From: Acidobacteriota bacterium | Lineage (GTDB): Bacteria > Acidobacteriota > Vicinamibacteria > Vicinamibacterales > Fen-181 | DNA: 8,898 nt | Reading direction: 5' to 3' | Assembly (NCBI GenBank): GCA_021779795.1 | Contig: JAJXZZ010000112.1 | Coordinates: 1 to 8,898, forward strand | Part shown: positions 1 through 6,141 of the stretch, one piece after another | Layout of the letters: the number at the start of each line of letters is the position of its first letter | How positions within the stretch are numbered: the stretch's first letter is position 1 | The notes under the pieces: model-generated | Told to the model about the DNA's origin: nothing | Databases searched by the model: none | The model's input: only the letters and a program-made list of their open reading frames with translations | Translations under genes and position numbers: made by a program

Positions 1-90
1 GCAGAGCCCACAATTGTGGAATTGGATTACCCGGATCTCGAACCAATTACGCAACGGGTCTTGAAAGTGATCCAACGAAAATTTTTCTAG
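1..90 (+). CDS. 3' end of an unrecognised protein (partial)
   Basis: Frame 1 is open from the first base to a TAG at 88-90 and gives 29 C-terminal residues ending in QRVLKVIQRKFF. The mix of acidic, hydrophobic and basic residues, with a helix-like basic end, looks like a real C-terminus, but I do not recognise the family. The stretch is visibly poorer in G and C than everything after base 110, and its codons (ATT, GAA, TTG, CAA, AAA, TTT) differ from the G/C-ending codons used by all other genes here. It could be a horizontally acquired gene, or simply a gene with relaxed codon use. The start lies outside the window. Confidence 0.5.
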   Translation, partial: AEPTIVELDYPDLEPITQRVLKVIQRKFF

Positions 91-184
91 CCGCTCTGTG
101 CTGATTCGCCATGGCCGCCTGATTCGCGCGACGCTGCCCAGGTCCGAGAACCAGCCGGTCGTCAGGCCGATCCCCGAGTTCACG

Positions 185-391
185 ATGCACCAGCCGGCCG
201 GCAGGGGCGGAAAGTTCCGCGTTGGGGCGCCGCGGGGCGCGGCCGCGCGCCCGGGCCAGGGCGGGCGCGGAGGATACGGCGGCGGCACCTCCCGGGGCCC
301 GGCCTTCGGGCATCCCGGTTCGGGCCACGGCGGGCGCACGGCGGGGCGCGGCCATCAGCCCCCGCGCCACGGCAAGAAGCACTCGAAGTAG
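185..391 (+). CDS. Small Gly/Arg-rich basic protein (hypothetical)
   Basis: An open frame ends with TAG at 389-391. From ATG 185 it gives 68 residues, dominated by Gly, Arg, Pro, Ala and His with RGG-like runs (residues 6-60) and a strongly basic end, RHGKKHSK. Codons are G/C-ending, including AAG for every lysine, as expected for a real gene here. The same frame is open back to a stop at 68-70, so GTG 98 is an alternative start giving 97 residues; neither start has a good ribosome binding site. Such tails are known from RNA helicases and RNA-binding proteins, so this could be a small nucleic-acid-binding protein or the remains of a larger gene's tail. Low-complexity GC-rich DNA produces spurious ORFs easily, so confidence is modest. 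Nothing else is recognisable in 91-412. Confidence 0.35.
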   Translation: MHQPAGRGGKFRVGAPRGAAARPGQGGRGGYGGGTSRGPAFGHPGSGHGGRTAGRGHQPPRHGKKHSK

Positions 392-412
392 GCGGACGAC
401 AGACTGACCAGG

Positions 413-1186
413 ATGGCTGATCTCTCAGGCCAGCTCGGGGTGGTCGTTGGCGTCGCCAACAAGCGTTCGATCGCGTGGGCCATCGCCCAGGCGGCCGCCG
501 AGGCCGGCGCCCGCCTCGCGCTCACCTACCAGGACGTGCGGCTCCAGGAGCACGTGGAAGAGCTGGCCGCGATGACGCGCGACCCGCTCGTGCTCCCGTG
601 CGACGTGACGCACGACCAGCACCTCGACCAGCTCTTCGAGACCATCGACCGGGAGTTCGGCGGCCTCGACTTCGTCGTGCACGGCGCGGCCTTCGCGCCG
701 AAGGCGGAACTGGCCGACCGGTTCATCCATACCTCGCGCGACGGGTTCCGGATCGCGCTCGACGTCAGCGCCTACTCGCTCGTCGCGATGGCGCGCCGGG
801 CCCGGCCGCTGATGCTGCGCCGCGGCGGCGGCAGCATCGTGACGCTGACCTACCTCGGCAGCCAGCGCGTGTTCCCCAACTACAACGTCATGGGCGTCGC
901 CAAGGCGGCGCTCGAGGCCAGCGTCCGCTACCTGGCGTACGATCTCGGCCCCGACAACATCCGCGTCAACGCCGTGTCGGCCGGCCCCATCCGCACGCTG
1001 GCCTCGGCCGGGATCGCGGGCTTCACCGACATCCTGCAGGTGTACCGCGAGCGGGCGCCGATGCGGCGCAACGTGGACTCGAACGAGGTCGCCGACGCGG
1101 CCCTCTTCCTCGTCGGGCCGGGCAGCCGCGGGATGACCGGCGAGATCCTCTACGTGGATGCCGGCTACCACACCGTCGGCCTCTGA
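413..1186 (+). CDS. fabI: Enoyl-[acyl-carrier-protein] reductase (FabI type)
   Basis: A 257-residue classical FabI of the short-chain dehydrogenase superfamily, which reduces trans-2-enoyl-ACP in the last step of each fatty acid elongation cycle in the cytoplasm. The N-terminal nucleotide-binding motif is the FabI form, GVANKRSIAWAIA (residues 13-25). The CDV segment (63-65) and the FAPK stretch (94-97) follow. The FabI signature is complete: Tyr147 in TYLGSQR, Tyr157 and Lys164 in YNVMGVAKA (Tyr-x6-Lys), then SAGPIRTLAS (189-198). The C-terminal GEILYVDAGYH is typical. Length matches the family (about 255-265). Start ATG 413 has only a weak AGG just upstream. The gene converges on the HD-GYP gene, with 64 bp between the two stops. 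Residue 93 (E. coli numbering) is Ala, common in many FabI proteins. Confidence 0.95.
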   Translation: MADLSGQLGVVVGVANKRSIAWAIAQAAAEAGARLALTYQDVRLQEHVEELAAMTRDPLVLPCDVTHDQHLDQLFETIDREFGGLDFVVHGAAFAPKAELADRFIHTSRDGFRIALDVSAYSLVAMARRARPLMLRRGGGSIVTLTYLGSQRVFPNYNVMGVAKAALEASVRYLAYDLGPDNIRVNAVSAGPIRTLASAGIAGFTDILQVYRERAPMRRNVDSNEVADAALFLVGPGSRGMTGEILYVDAGYHTVGL

Positions 1187-1260
1187 CACCGCTCCCGCGG
1201 CGGGCCCGGGGGCATGCCTTCCCGGCCGCGGCCGCCGCCTGCCCGCGCGATCAATTGATC
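1187..1260. terminator. Convergent intergenic region with GC-rich self-complementary DNA (possible terminator)
   Basis: The gap between the convergent fabI and HD-GYP genes contains self-complementary GC-rich blocks, for example CCGGG and CCCGG flanking the palindrome GGCATGCC around 1205-1225. A perfect 12-bp palindrome, GATCAATTGATC, lies at 1249-1260 over the stop codon of the minus-strand gene. There is no T tract on either strand, so this is not a textbook intrinsic terminator; the assignment rests mainly on position. Confidence 0.25.
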
Positions 1261-3290
1261 CGGGTGCTCGGTAGGAAGCCGGCCGGCATCAGGGCCGGCG
1301 CGGCCACCGCGGAGGCGGGGATCGCCTCGCTGCCCGCGCCGGCGGGCTTGCGGGTCTTCTTGTCGCCGTACATCCGGCCGTCCGCCGTGGCGAGCAGCAC
1401 TTCGTAGGTCTCGCCGTCGGCCGGGAACACCGCCGCGCCGACGCTGACGCTGACCCCGATCGGGTGGCCCGGGACGACCTCCATCGAGAGGGCGCTCACC
1501 GCGTCCTGCAGCTCGAGGCGCTTGGCCTCGGCCTCCTCGGCCCCGCAGCCGGGCAGCACGACGATGAACTCGTCGCCCGCGTACCGGGCGCACACGTCGT
1601 AGTGGCGGACCGTCTCGCGCATCACGCGCGCCACCTCCTGCAGGGTCCGGTCGCCCGCCTGGTGGCCGTACGTGTCGTTGATCCGCTTGAAGTCGTCGAG
1701 GTCGAGCACGAGGATCGACACCTCGGTGCCCAGGCGCTGCGCCCGCGCCAGCTCCCGCGTCAGGTGCGTGAACATGTAGCGCGTGTTCGGGAGCCTCGTC
1801 AGCGGGTCCCTCAGCGAGTCCTCGCGCGTCTGCTCGAACACGATCGAGTTGGAGATGGCCGCCGCGGTCTGCTCGGAGATCCGGTCGAGCAGCCGCCGGT
1901 GCTCCTCGGTGTAGAAGTCGGGCTGGACGTGATAGAGGGCGATGGCGCCCACCATCTGGTCGCCCGAGACGAGCGGGCAGACCAGCGCCGACCGCAGCCC
2001 GGCCGGGGCGGCCGGCCGCCCGGCGGCCTCGAAGTCGGCGGCCGGCGTGACGTTGACCAGCGGCCGGCGGTTGCGGATGACCCACCCGGACAGCCCCTCG
2101 CCCTCGGCCAGCCTGAGCCCCTGCAGGTCGTCCTCGTTGACGCCCGAGGCGAACCGGCACTGGACCGTCCCGTCCTCGTCGCCCACGAAGAGCGCGCACG
2201 CCGAGAACGGCACCAGCGTCGCCAGCTTGTCGGCGATGAGCGACATCGCGTCGGCCACGCCGAGGCGCGAGCCGATGGCCTGCGCGATCTCGTAGAGCGC
2301 GTAGATCTCCTGGTGGGCCCTGGCGATGTTCTCGAACGCGGCCTGGCGCCAGAGGTCGGCCGGCTGGCGGTGGCGCGCCACGTCCTCTTCGCGCGCGGCC
2401 GCCTCGCCGGCGGGGCCGGGCTCGAGCGCCAGCGTCGGCACGAGGTCCAGGAAAACCGACACCAGGTGCGGGTCGAGCGCCTTGCCGGCCTCCTGCTGGA
2501 GCACCAGCATGGCCAGGTCGAACGAGACCGCCTTGTTGTACGGACGGTCGCGCATCACCGACTCGAAATAGTCCGACACGGCGAGGATCCGCGCCCCGAG
2601 CGGGATGTCGTCGCCGCGAAGGCCCAGCGGGTAGCCCGAGCCGTCCCATTTCTCGTGGTGGCAGAGCACGAGCGGCGCCACCGGGCAGGGGAACGGCACG
2701 TGCTCGATGATTTCGAAGCCGACCTGCGGGTGCGTCTTGACCTTCTCGAACTCCTCGTCGGTCAGCGGCCCCGGCTTCGAGAGGATGTGCTCGGGCACGG
2801 CCAGCTTGCCGACGTCGTGGAGCATCGCGGCCGTCGCGATCGCCTGCACCTCGTCCTCGGGGACCCCGACCGCGCGGGCCAGCGCGCTGGCAAACGCCTG
2901 CACGCGGCGGATGTGCCTGGCCGACGTCTTGTCCTTGGCGTCGATCGCGGAGGCGAGCGCCTCGATGGTGGCCAGGCGCAGCCCCGACAGCCGGCGCTCA
3001 CGGGCCGCCGCCAGGACTCGCGCCCGGCCCCGCCTGTGCCCGCCCACCGCCGCCGCCACGGCCACGGCGACCAACAGCGCCGAGAGCACCAACCGACCCC
3101 GCACCGCCAGGACGGAGGCGCCGGCCGTCGCCGCCAGGGCGCCCGGGTAGATCACGCCGGGCGCCAGCAGGAACGCGGCCGCCGACGCCGCCCAGGCCGC
3201 GACCCGCGCGCCGAAACCGACCGGCAGACCGACGGCCACGGTCGGCGCGTCCTCGGTGATGGCGATGGGACGGGGGGAGGTCTCGTGCAC
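1251..3290 (-). CDS. Membrane-anchored HD-GYP / GAF / GGDEF (AGDEF) cyclic di-GMP signalling protein
   Basis: A 679-residue protein with two to three hydrophobic segments near the N-terminus (about residues 28-84), then an HD-GYP phosphodiesterase domain (about 100-290), a GAF sensor domain (about 320-485) and a C-terminal GGDEF domain (about 490-645). HD-GYP residues are intact: His126, His158-Asp159, Lys162, His211-His212, Gly219-Tyr220-Pro221 and Asp240 (typically metal- and substrate-binding). The cyclase signature is AGDEF (571-575) rather than GGDEF, with an RxxD inhibitory site (Arg562, Asp565) exactly five residues before it. The protein probably both degrades and makes cyclic di-GMP at the membrane; AGDEF cyclases with activity are known (for example Vibrio cholerae VCA0965). 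Start is GTG 3288-3290 preceded by GAAGGGCG on the minus strand; no internal ATG precedes the hydrophobic segments. The gene seems monocistronic. Confidence 0.93.
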   Translation of the reverse strand: MHETSPRPIAITEDAPTVAVGLPVGFGARVAAWAASAAAFLLAPGVIYPGALAATAGASVLAVRGRLVLSALLVAVAVAAAVGGHRRGRARVLAAARERRLSGLRLATIEALASAIDAKDKTSARHIRRVQAFASALARAVGVPEDEVQAIATAAMLHDVGKLAVPEHILSKPGPLTDEEFEKVKTHPQVGFEIIEHVPFPCPVAPLVLCHHEKWDGSGYPLGLRGDDIPLGARILAVSDYFESVMRDRPYNKAVSFDLAMLVLQQEAGKALDPHLVSVFLDLVPTLALEPGPAGEAAAREEDVARHRQPADLWRQAAFENIARAHQEIYALYEIAQAIGSRLGVADAMSLIADKLATLVPFSACALFVGDEDGTVQCRFASGVNEDDLQGLRLAEGEGLSGWVIRNRRPLVNVTPAADFEAAGRPAAPAGLRSALVCPLVSGDQMVGAIALYHVQPDFYTEEHRRLLDRISEQTAAAISNSIVFEQTREDSLRDPLTRLPNTRYMFTHLTRELARAQRLGTEVSILVLDLDDFKRINDTYGHQAGDRTLQEVARVMRETVRHYDVCARYAGDEFIVVLPGCGAEEAEAKRLELQDAVSALSMEVVPGHPIGVSVSVGAAVFPADGETYEVLLATADGRMYGDKKTRKPAGAGSEAIPASAVAAPALMPAGFLPSTRIN

Positions 3291-3552
3291 CGCCCTTCGC
3301 TATCGCAAAAGCATTGCCGTGATGACGCCGGCTCGACAGATTGCTGTAACTATATGAATGTCAGGATGTTGGGTGATTCGTCATCGCGCCGACCGGATGC
3401 CGCGCCAGGGGGCAGGAGTCCCAAAATGAAACATCGCGCACAAAAAGGTAAGCCTAAGCCACAGATTTGCAATCGCTTAGCGACGTTGTCCGGTTGTGCC
3501 GTTTGAAGACAGACGGAAAGTGCGCAATACCGCCCACAAACAGGCCTGAAAC
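3291..3552. other. Lower-GC intergenic region upstream of the HD-GYP gene
   Basis: These 262 bases separate the 3' end of the sigma-54 activator gene from the start of the HD-GYP gene, both on the minus strand. Base composition drops clearly compared with the flanking genes. It must hold the HD-GYP gene's promoter unless that gene is read through from the activator. The best -10-like match on the minus strand is TATAGT (3354 down to 3349), without a good -35. A short inverted pair, CTAAGC/GCTTAG, occurs near 3454-3480 with a 15-base loop. I see no convincing GG-N10-GC sigma-54 promoter on the minus strand here. Confidence 0.5.
3426..3506 (+). CDS. Candidate 26-residue small protein or leader peptide
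   Basis: ATG 3426 to TGA 3504-3506 encodes 26 residues beginning MKHRAQKGKPKPQ, with two cysteines (in QIC and SGC) and a basic N-terminal half. The start has a near-ideal ribosome binding site, AGGAG at 3414-3418 with a 7-base spacer, the best on the plus strand of this region. Against it: codon use is AT-leaning (AAA, CAA, GGT, CCT, TTA), unlike the neighbouring genes; no clear plus-strand promoter is visible; and nothing similar is known to me. It lies alone, antisense to any leader of the minus-strand HD-GYP transcript. It could be a transferred small gene, a regulatory peptide, or chance. Confidence 0.25.
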   Translation: MKHRAQKGKPKPQICNRLATLSGCAV

Positions 3553-4917
3553 TTAAGAAGCCGGTTCGAGTGCTTCGTTATGGCGCACGGACGGCCTGGT
3601 TGGCTTGAGGCCGTACTCCTCGATCTTGCGGTAGAGGGTGCCGCGGCTGATTTCGAGGACGTCGGCCGCTTCCTTCTTGTTCCAGGACACGGCGTCCAGC
3701 ACCTTGGCGATGTGGACCCGCTCGGCCTCGCGGAGCGAGGGCAGCCGGTCGCGGGTCGGCTCGGGCGCGACCCGGGCGGCGTGGAGGAAGTCGATGTCGG
3801 TCGCCCGGATGGTCCGTCCCGGGGACGACAGCGCCGCCCGCGACACGGTGCTCTCCAGCTCGCGGATGTTGCCGGGCCACGGGTAGGCGAGGAGCTGGTC
3901 GAGCGCCTCGCGGGCGAAGACCTTGCTGTCGACCGGCAGGCCGTTGGCGGCGCAGTACCGCGCCAGGAACCGCTGGGCGAGCACCGGGATGTCCACCGGC
4001 CGCTCCCTGAGCGACGGCAGGCGGATCGAGAAGGCGTTGACCCGGTAGTAGAGATCCTCGCGGAACCGGCTCTCCCGCACGAACTGCTCGAGCGGCCGGT
4101 TGGTCGCCGAGATCAGCCGGAAGTCCACCTCGATCGCGCGGCTGCCGCCGAGCCGCTCGAAGCGGCGCTCCTCGAGCACGCGCAGCAGCTTGGCCTGCGC
4201 GACGATCGACATGTCGCCGATCTCGTCGAGCAACAGCGTGCCGTGGTTGGCCAGCTCGAGCCGGCCCGGCTTCCGGTCGTGCGCCCCCGTGTAAGCGCCC
4301 TTCTCGTGGCCGAAGATCTCGGACTCGAACAGCGTGTCGGGGAGGGCCGCGCAGTTGACCGCCTGGAACCTTCCGTCGCCCCGGCGGCTCAGCTCGTGGA
4401 TCATCCGGGCCACGACTTCCTTGCCCGACCCGGTCGGCCCGAGGATCAGCACCGAGATGTCGGACTTGGCGGCCGTCCGGATCCACTCGAAGACGATCAG
4501 CATCTTCTCGTCGCGGCCGATCATCTCGCGGAACCGCTGCACCGAGGGGGACTGGTCCTCGGTGCTCACCGTGGCGCGCCGCTCCAGGAAGTCGTCGAGC
4601 AGGCCGGCCAGGACCTCGGCGTCCGGCTTGGTGGCCGCGTATTTCGCCGGCGTGCCGGGCAGGCGCCGGGCGACGCCGAACGCCGCCAGCTCGGCCACGC
4701 AGTTGTCCACGTCGAGCCGCATCCGCCCGAACACGCTCATGAGGGTATCGACGTCGAACCCCTCGCCCGGCCGCGAGCACAGGTACCGGAGGATCCCGGC
4801 GCGCAGGGGCGACTGCACGAGCGTGCGGAAGCGCGCCGGCAGATCGGATCCGCCTGCCGCGGGACGCGGAAGTGGCTCGCCGGCCGGCCGCGATGGGTAC
4901 GTCAACTGGTCGCTCAC
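3553..4917 (-). CDS. Sigma-54-dependent transcriptional activator with Fis-type HTH and unusual N-terminal domain
   Basis: From GTG 4915-4917 the product has 454 residues. The centre is a complete AAA+ sigma-54 interaction domain (about 125-360): Walker A GPTGSGKE (160-167), the sigma-54 contact loop as GAYTGA (207-212, usually GAFTGA), Walker B LLLDE (228-232), ATN sensor (271-273), the arginine in YYRVNAF (Arg292) and WPGNIREL (347-354). The C-terminus has a Fis-type helix-turn-helix (about 413-435, KKEAADVLEISRGTLYRKI). There is no response-regulator receiver; instead residues about 28-98 resemble a winged-helix domain (SPLRAGILRYLCSRPGEGFDVDTLMSVFG), so control is not by simple phosphorelay. 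The frame stays open to an in-frame start at 5079, but that would overlap the divergent gene; the 4917 start has CAGG upstream and leaves 134 bp of shared upstream DNA. It likely activates RNA polymerase-sigma-54 at unknown promoters. Confidence 0.92.
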   Translation of the reverse strand: MSDQLTYPSRPAGEPLPRPAAGGSDLPARFRTLVQSPLRAGILRYLCSRPGEGFDVDTLMSVFGRMRLDVDNCVAELAAFGVARRLPGTPAKYAATKPDAEVLAGLLDDFLERRATVSTEDQSPSVQRFREMIGRDEKMLIVFEWIRTAAKSDISVLILGPTGSGKEVVARMIHELSRRGDGRFQAVNCAALPDTLFESEIFGHEKGAYTGAHDRKPGRLELANHGTLLLDEIGDMSIVAQAKLLRVLEERRFERLGGSRAIEVDFRLISATNRPLEQFVRESRFREDLYYRVNAFSIRLPSLRERPVDIPVLAQRFLARYCAANGLPVDSKVFAREALDQLLAYPWPGNIRELESTVSRAALSSPGRTIRATDIDFLHAARVAPEPTRDRLPSLREAERVHIAKVLDAVSWNKKEAADVLEISRGTLYRKIEEYGLKPTRPSVRHNEALEPAS

Positions 4918-4965
4918 GTCGAACCTGCGCTGCCGGATCAGCCCGGCTTTCTGTCTATCGGTTCT

Positions 4966-5021
4966 GCCGCCGGCTCGCGACAGCCCCGGCCCGACGGCCG
5001 CCGAACCTTCGAGCCGGCGGC
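4966..5021. repeat. Concentric inverted repeat in the divergent promoter region
   Basis: A perfect 12-bp inverted repeat (GCCGCCGGCTCG at 4966-4977, its reverse complement at 5010-5021) is separated by 32 bp. A second 5-bp inverted pair (CGGCC 4987-4991, GGCCG 4996-5000) shares exactly the same dyad centre (between 4993 and 4994), with 9 unpaired bases on each side between the two stems. The half-sites lie 44 bp apart centre to centre, about four DNA turns. It sits between the divergently read sigma-54 activator and the DUF4097 lipoprotein, so an operator or enhancer site for one or both is plausible. It could instead form an RNA hairpin in the activator's or lipoprotein's 5' leader. Confidence 0.5.
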
Positions 5022-5051
5022 TGCGTCTAAGCCGAACAGGGAGGACATGGC

Positions 5052-5957
5052 GTGACAACCGATGCGCTTCGCTGGGCAAGGGCTCTCGTCGTCGTCGCGC
5101 TGGCCGCCGTGGCCGGGTCGGCCTGCGACATCACGGTGGGCGCCGGGCCCTACACGATGCACGAGGAGAAGCGGTTCCAGGTGACCGGCACGCCCGACCT
5201 GTCACTGGCGACGTTCGACGGGTCGGTGGAGGTGCGGTCCTGGGACCGGTCCGACGTGCTCGTCGAGATCGAGAAGCGCGCGTCGGACCAGGCGCAGGCC
5301 GAGGCGATCAAGGTCACCGCAGAGCAGGCGGGCGGCACGATTTCGGTCGACGTCCGGCGCCCGGACGGGGCGCAGCGGACCTTCGGCTTCAGCGTCTCGC
5401 CCTCGGCCCGCATCGTGGCCTCGGTCCCGTCGCGCTGCAACCTGCTCGTGCGCAGCGGCGACGGGTCGATCCGGATCGAGCGCGTCGAGGGCCGGATCGA
5501 GCTGCACAGCCGCGACGGGAGCCTTCGCGGCATCGACCTGTCGGGATCGGTGGTCGCGCGCACGGGCGACGGGTCGATGCGGTTCGACAACATGACGGGC
5601 GCGATCGACGCGCAGAGCGGCGACGGCGGGGCCCGGCTGTCGGGCCGCCTGACGGCGGTGAAGCTCCGCACCGGCGACGGGTCGGTGGCAGTGCGCGCCG
5701 AGGACGGGAGCGCGATGGCCGAGGACTGGGAAATCCGCACCGGTGACGGCGGCCTGAGGGTCGAGCTGCCCGAGTCGTTCAAGGCGAACCTCGACGCGAG
5801 CACCGGCGACGGCCGCGTCCGGCTCCTCGGGTTCGGCGGGCCCGAGCAAGCGTCCGACCGGGCCGACCGCGGCAGCCTCGAACGGCAGCTCGGCGGCGGC
5901 GGCAGGCGCCTGCGCCTGCGCAGCGACAGCGGAACGATCACGGTCAAGACGCTCTGA
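5052..5957 (+). CDS. DUF4097-type beta-repeat lipoprotein
   Basis: The 301-residue product begins with a short positive segment, a hydrophobic core (about 11-21) and a lipobox-like AGSAC with Cys25 as likely lipidated residue (Gly at -3 is acceptable but not ideal), so it is probably exported and membrane-anchored. The mature part carries repeated strands with a GDG(S/G) turn at about 136, 154 (RDGS), 172, 190, 208, 217 (EDGS), 231 and 252, the pattern of DUF4097 'putative adhesin' proteins, predicted to form a stacked beta structure; the molecular function of the family is not established. Start GTG 5052 has GGAGG at 5040-5044 with a 7-base spacer; the ATG at 5047 meets a stop after two codons. 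It is divergent from the sigma-54 activator, a possible regulator. Its TGA lies inside the left arm of the 5953-6141 palindrome. Confidence 0.85.
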   Translation: MTTDALRWARALVVVALAAVAGSACDITVGAGPYTMHEEKRFQVTGTPDLSLATFDGSVEVRSWDRSDVLVEIEKRASDQAQAEAIKVTAEQAGGTISVDVRRPDGAQRTFGFSVSPSARIVASVPSRCNLLVRSGDGSIRIERVEGRIELHSRDGSLRGIDLSGSVVARTGDGSMRFDNMTGAIDAQSGDGGARLSGRLTAVKLRTGDGSVAVRAEDGSAMAEDWEIRTGDGGLRVELPESFKANLDASTGDGRVRLLGFGGPEQASDRADRGSLERQLGGGGRRLRLRSDSGTITVKTL

Positions 5958-6141
5958 GGAATCGTGGGATGGCGCGAAATAAGTACGAAGTACGAAGTAC
6001 GAAGTACGAAGTACGAAGTACGAAGTGCGAAGTGCGAAGTGCCGGAACGCGGGCCGCGTGAGACACCTCGATAGTTCCTGCTTCCTACTTCCTACTTCCT
6101 ACTTCCTACTTCGTACTTCGTACTTCCCACGATTCCTCAGA
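5953..6141. repeat. Heptamer-repeat palindrome between convergent genes
   Basis: Outer arms are a perfect 17-bp inverted repeat (TCTGAGGAATCGTGGGA at 5953-5969, reverse complement at 6125-6141). Inside, the left arm has nine tandem 7-bp units at 5981-6043: six AAGTACG, two AAGTGCG and one AAGTGCC. The right arm, read on the minus strand, has seven units at 6125-6077: two AAGTACG, four AAGTAGG and one AAGCAGG. A 33-base non-repeated centre (6044-6076) separates them, and the left side has about 11 extra bases (5970-5980) between arm and array. Each outer arm contains the TGA stop of the gene running into it (5955-5957 and, minus strand, 6139-6137). RNA from either side could fold into a very long hairpin, so a bidirectional terminator is likely. 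It could also be a REPIN/MITE-like element. Confidence 0.85.

Noticed and set aside
413..1186. Ala at FabI position 93, where Gly-to-Val changes in E. coli give triclosan resistance
   Set aside because: Ala at this site is common in natural FabI proteins (for example the Staphylococcus SIAFA form), so no resistance claim follows.
1464..3506. 680-residue plus-strand open frame opposite the HD-GYP gene
   Set aside because: It is the antisense shadow of a well-conserved minus-strand gene; its sequence is low-complexity Arg/Gly/Leu-rich with no recognisable domain.
4918..5051. Sigma-54 (-24/-12) promoter in the divergent region
   Set aside because: I found no GG-N10-GC pair with TGGC and TTGC character here; only the inverted repeat is clear.
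4918..5079. 54-residue N-terminal extension of the sigma-54 activator
   Set aside because: It is Arg-rich without structure, overlaps the divergent lipoprotein gene's start, and would put the concentric dyad inside coding sequence; GTG 4917 is more likely.
3580..5746. Long plus-strand open frames across the sigma-54 activator gene
   Set aside because: They lie opposite an activator with all AAA+ motifs; long antisense frames are expected at this GC content.
5981..6125. CRISPR array
   Set aside because: The repeats are 7 bp, directly adjacent and without unique spacers, and the two blocks are inverted.
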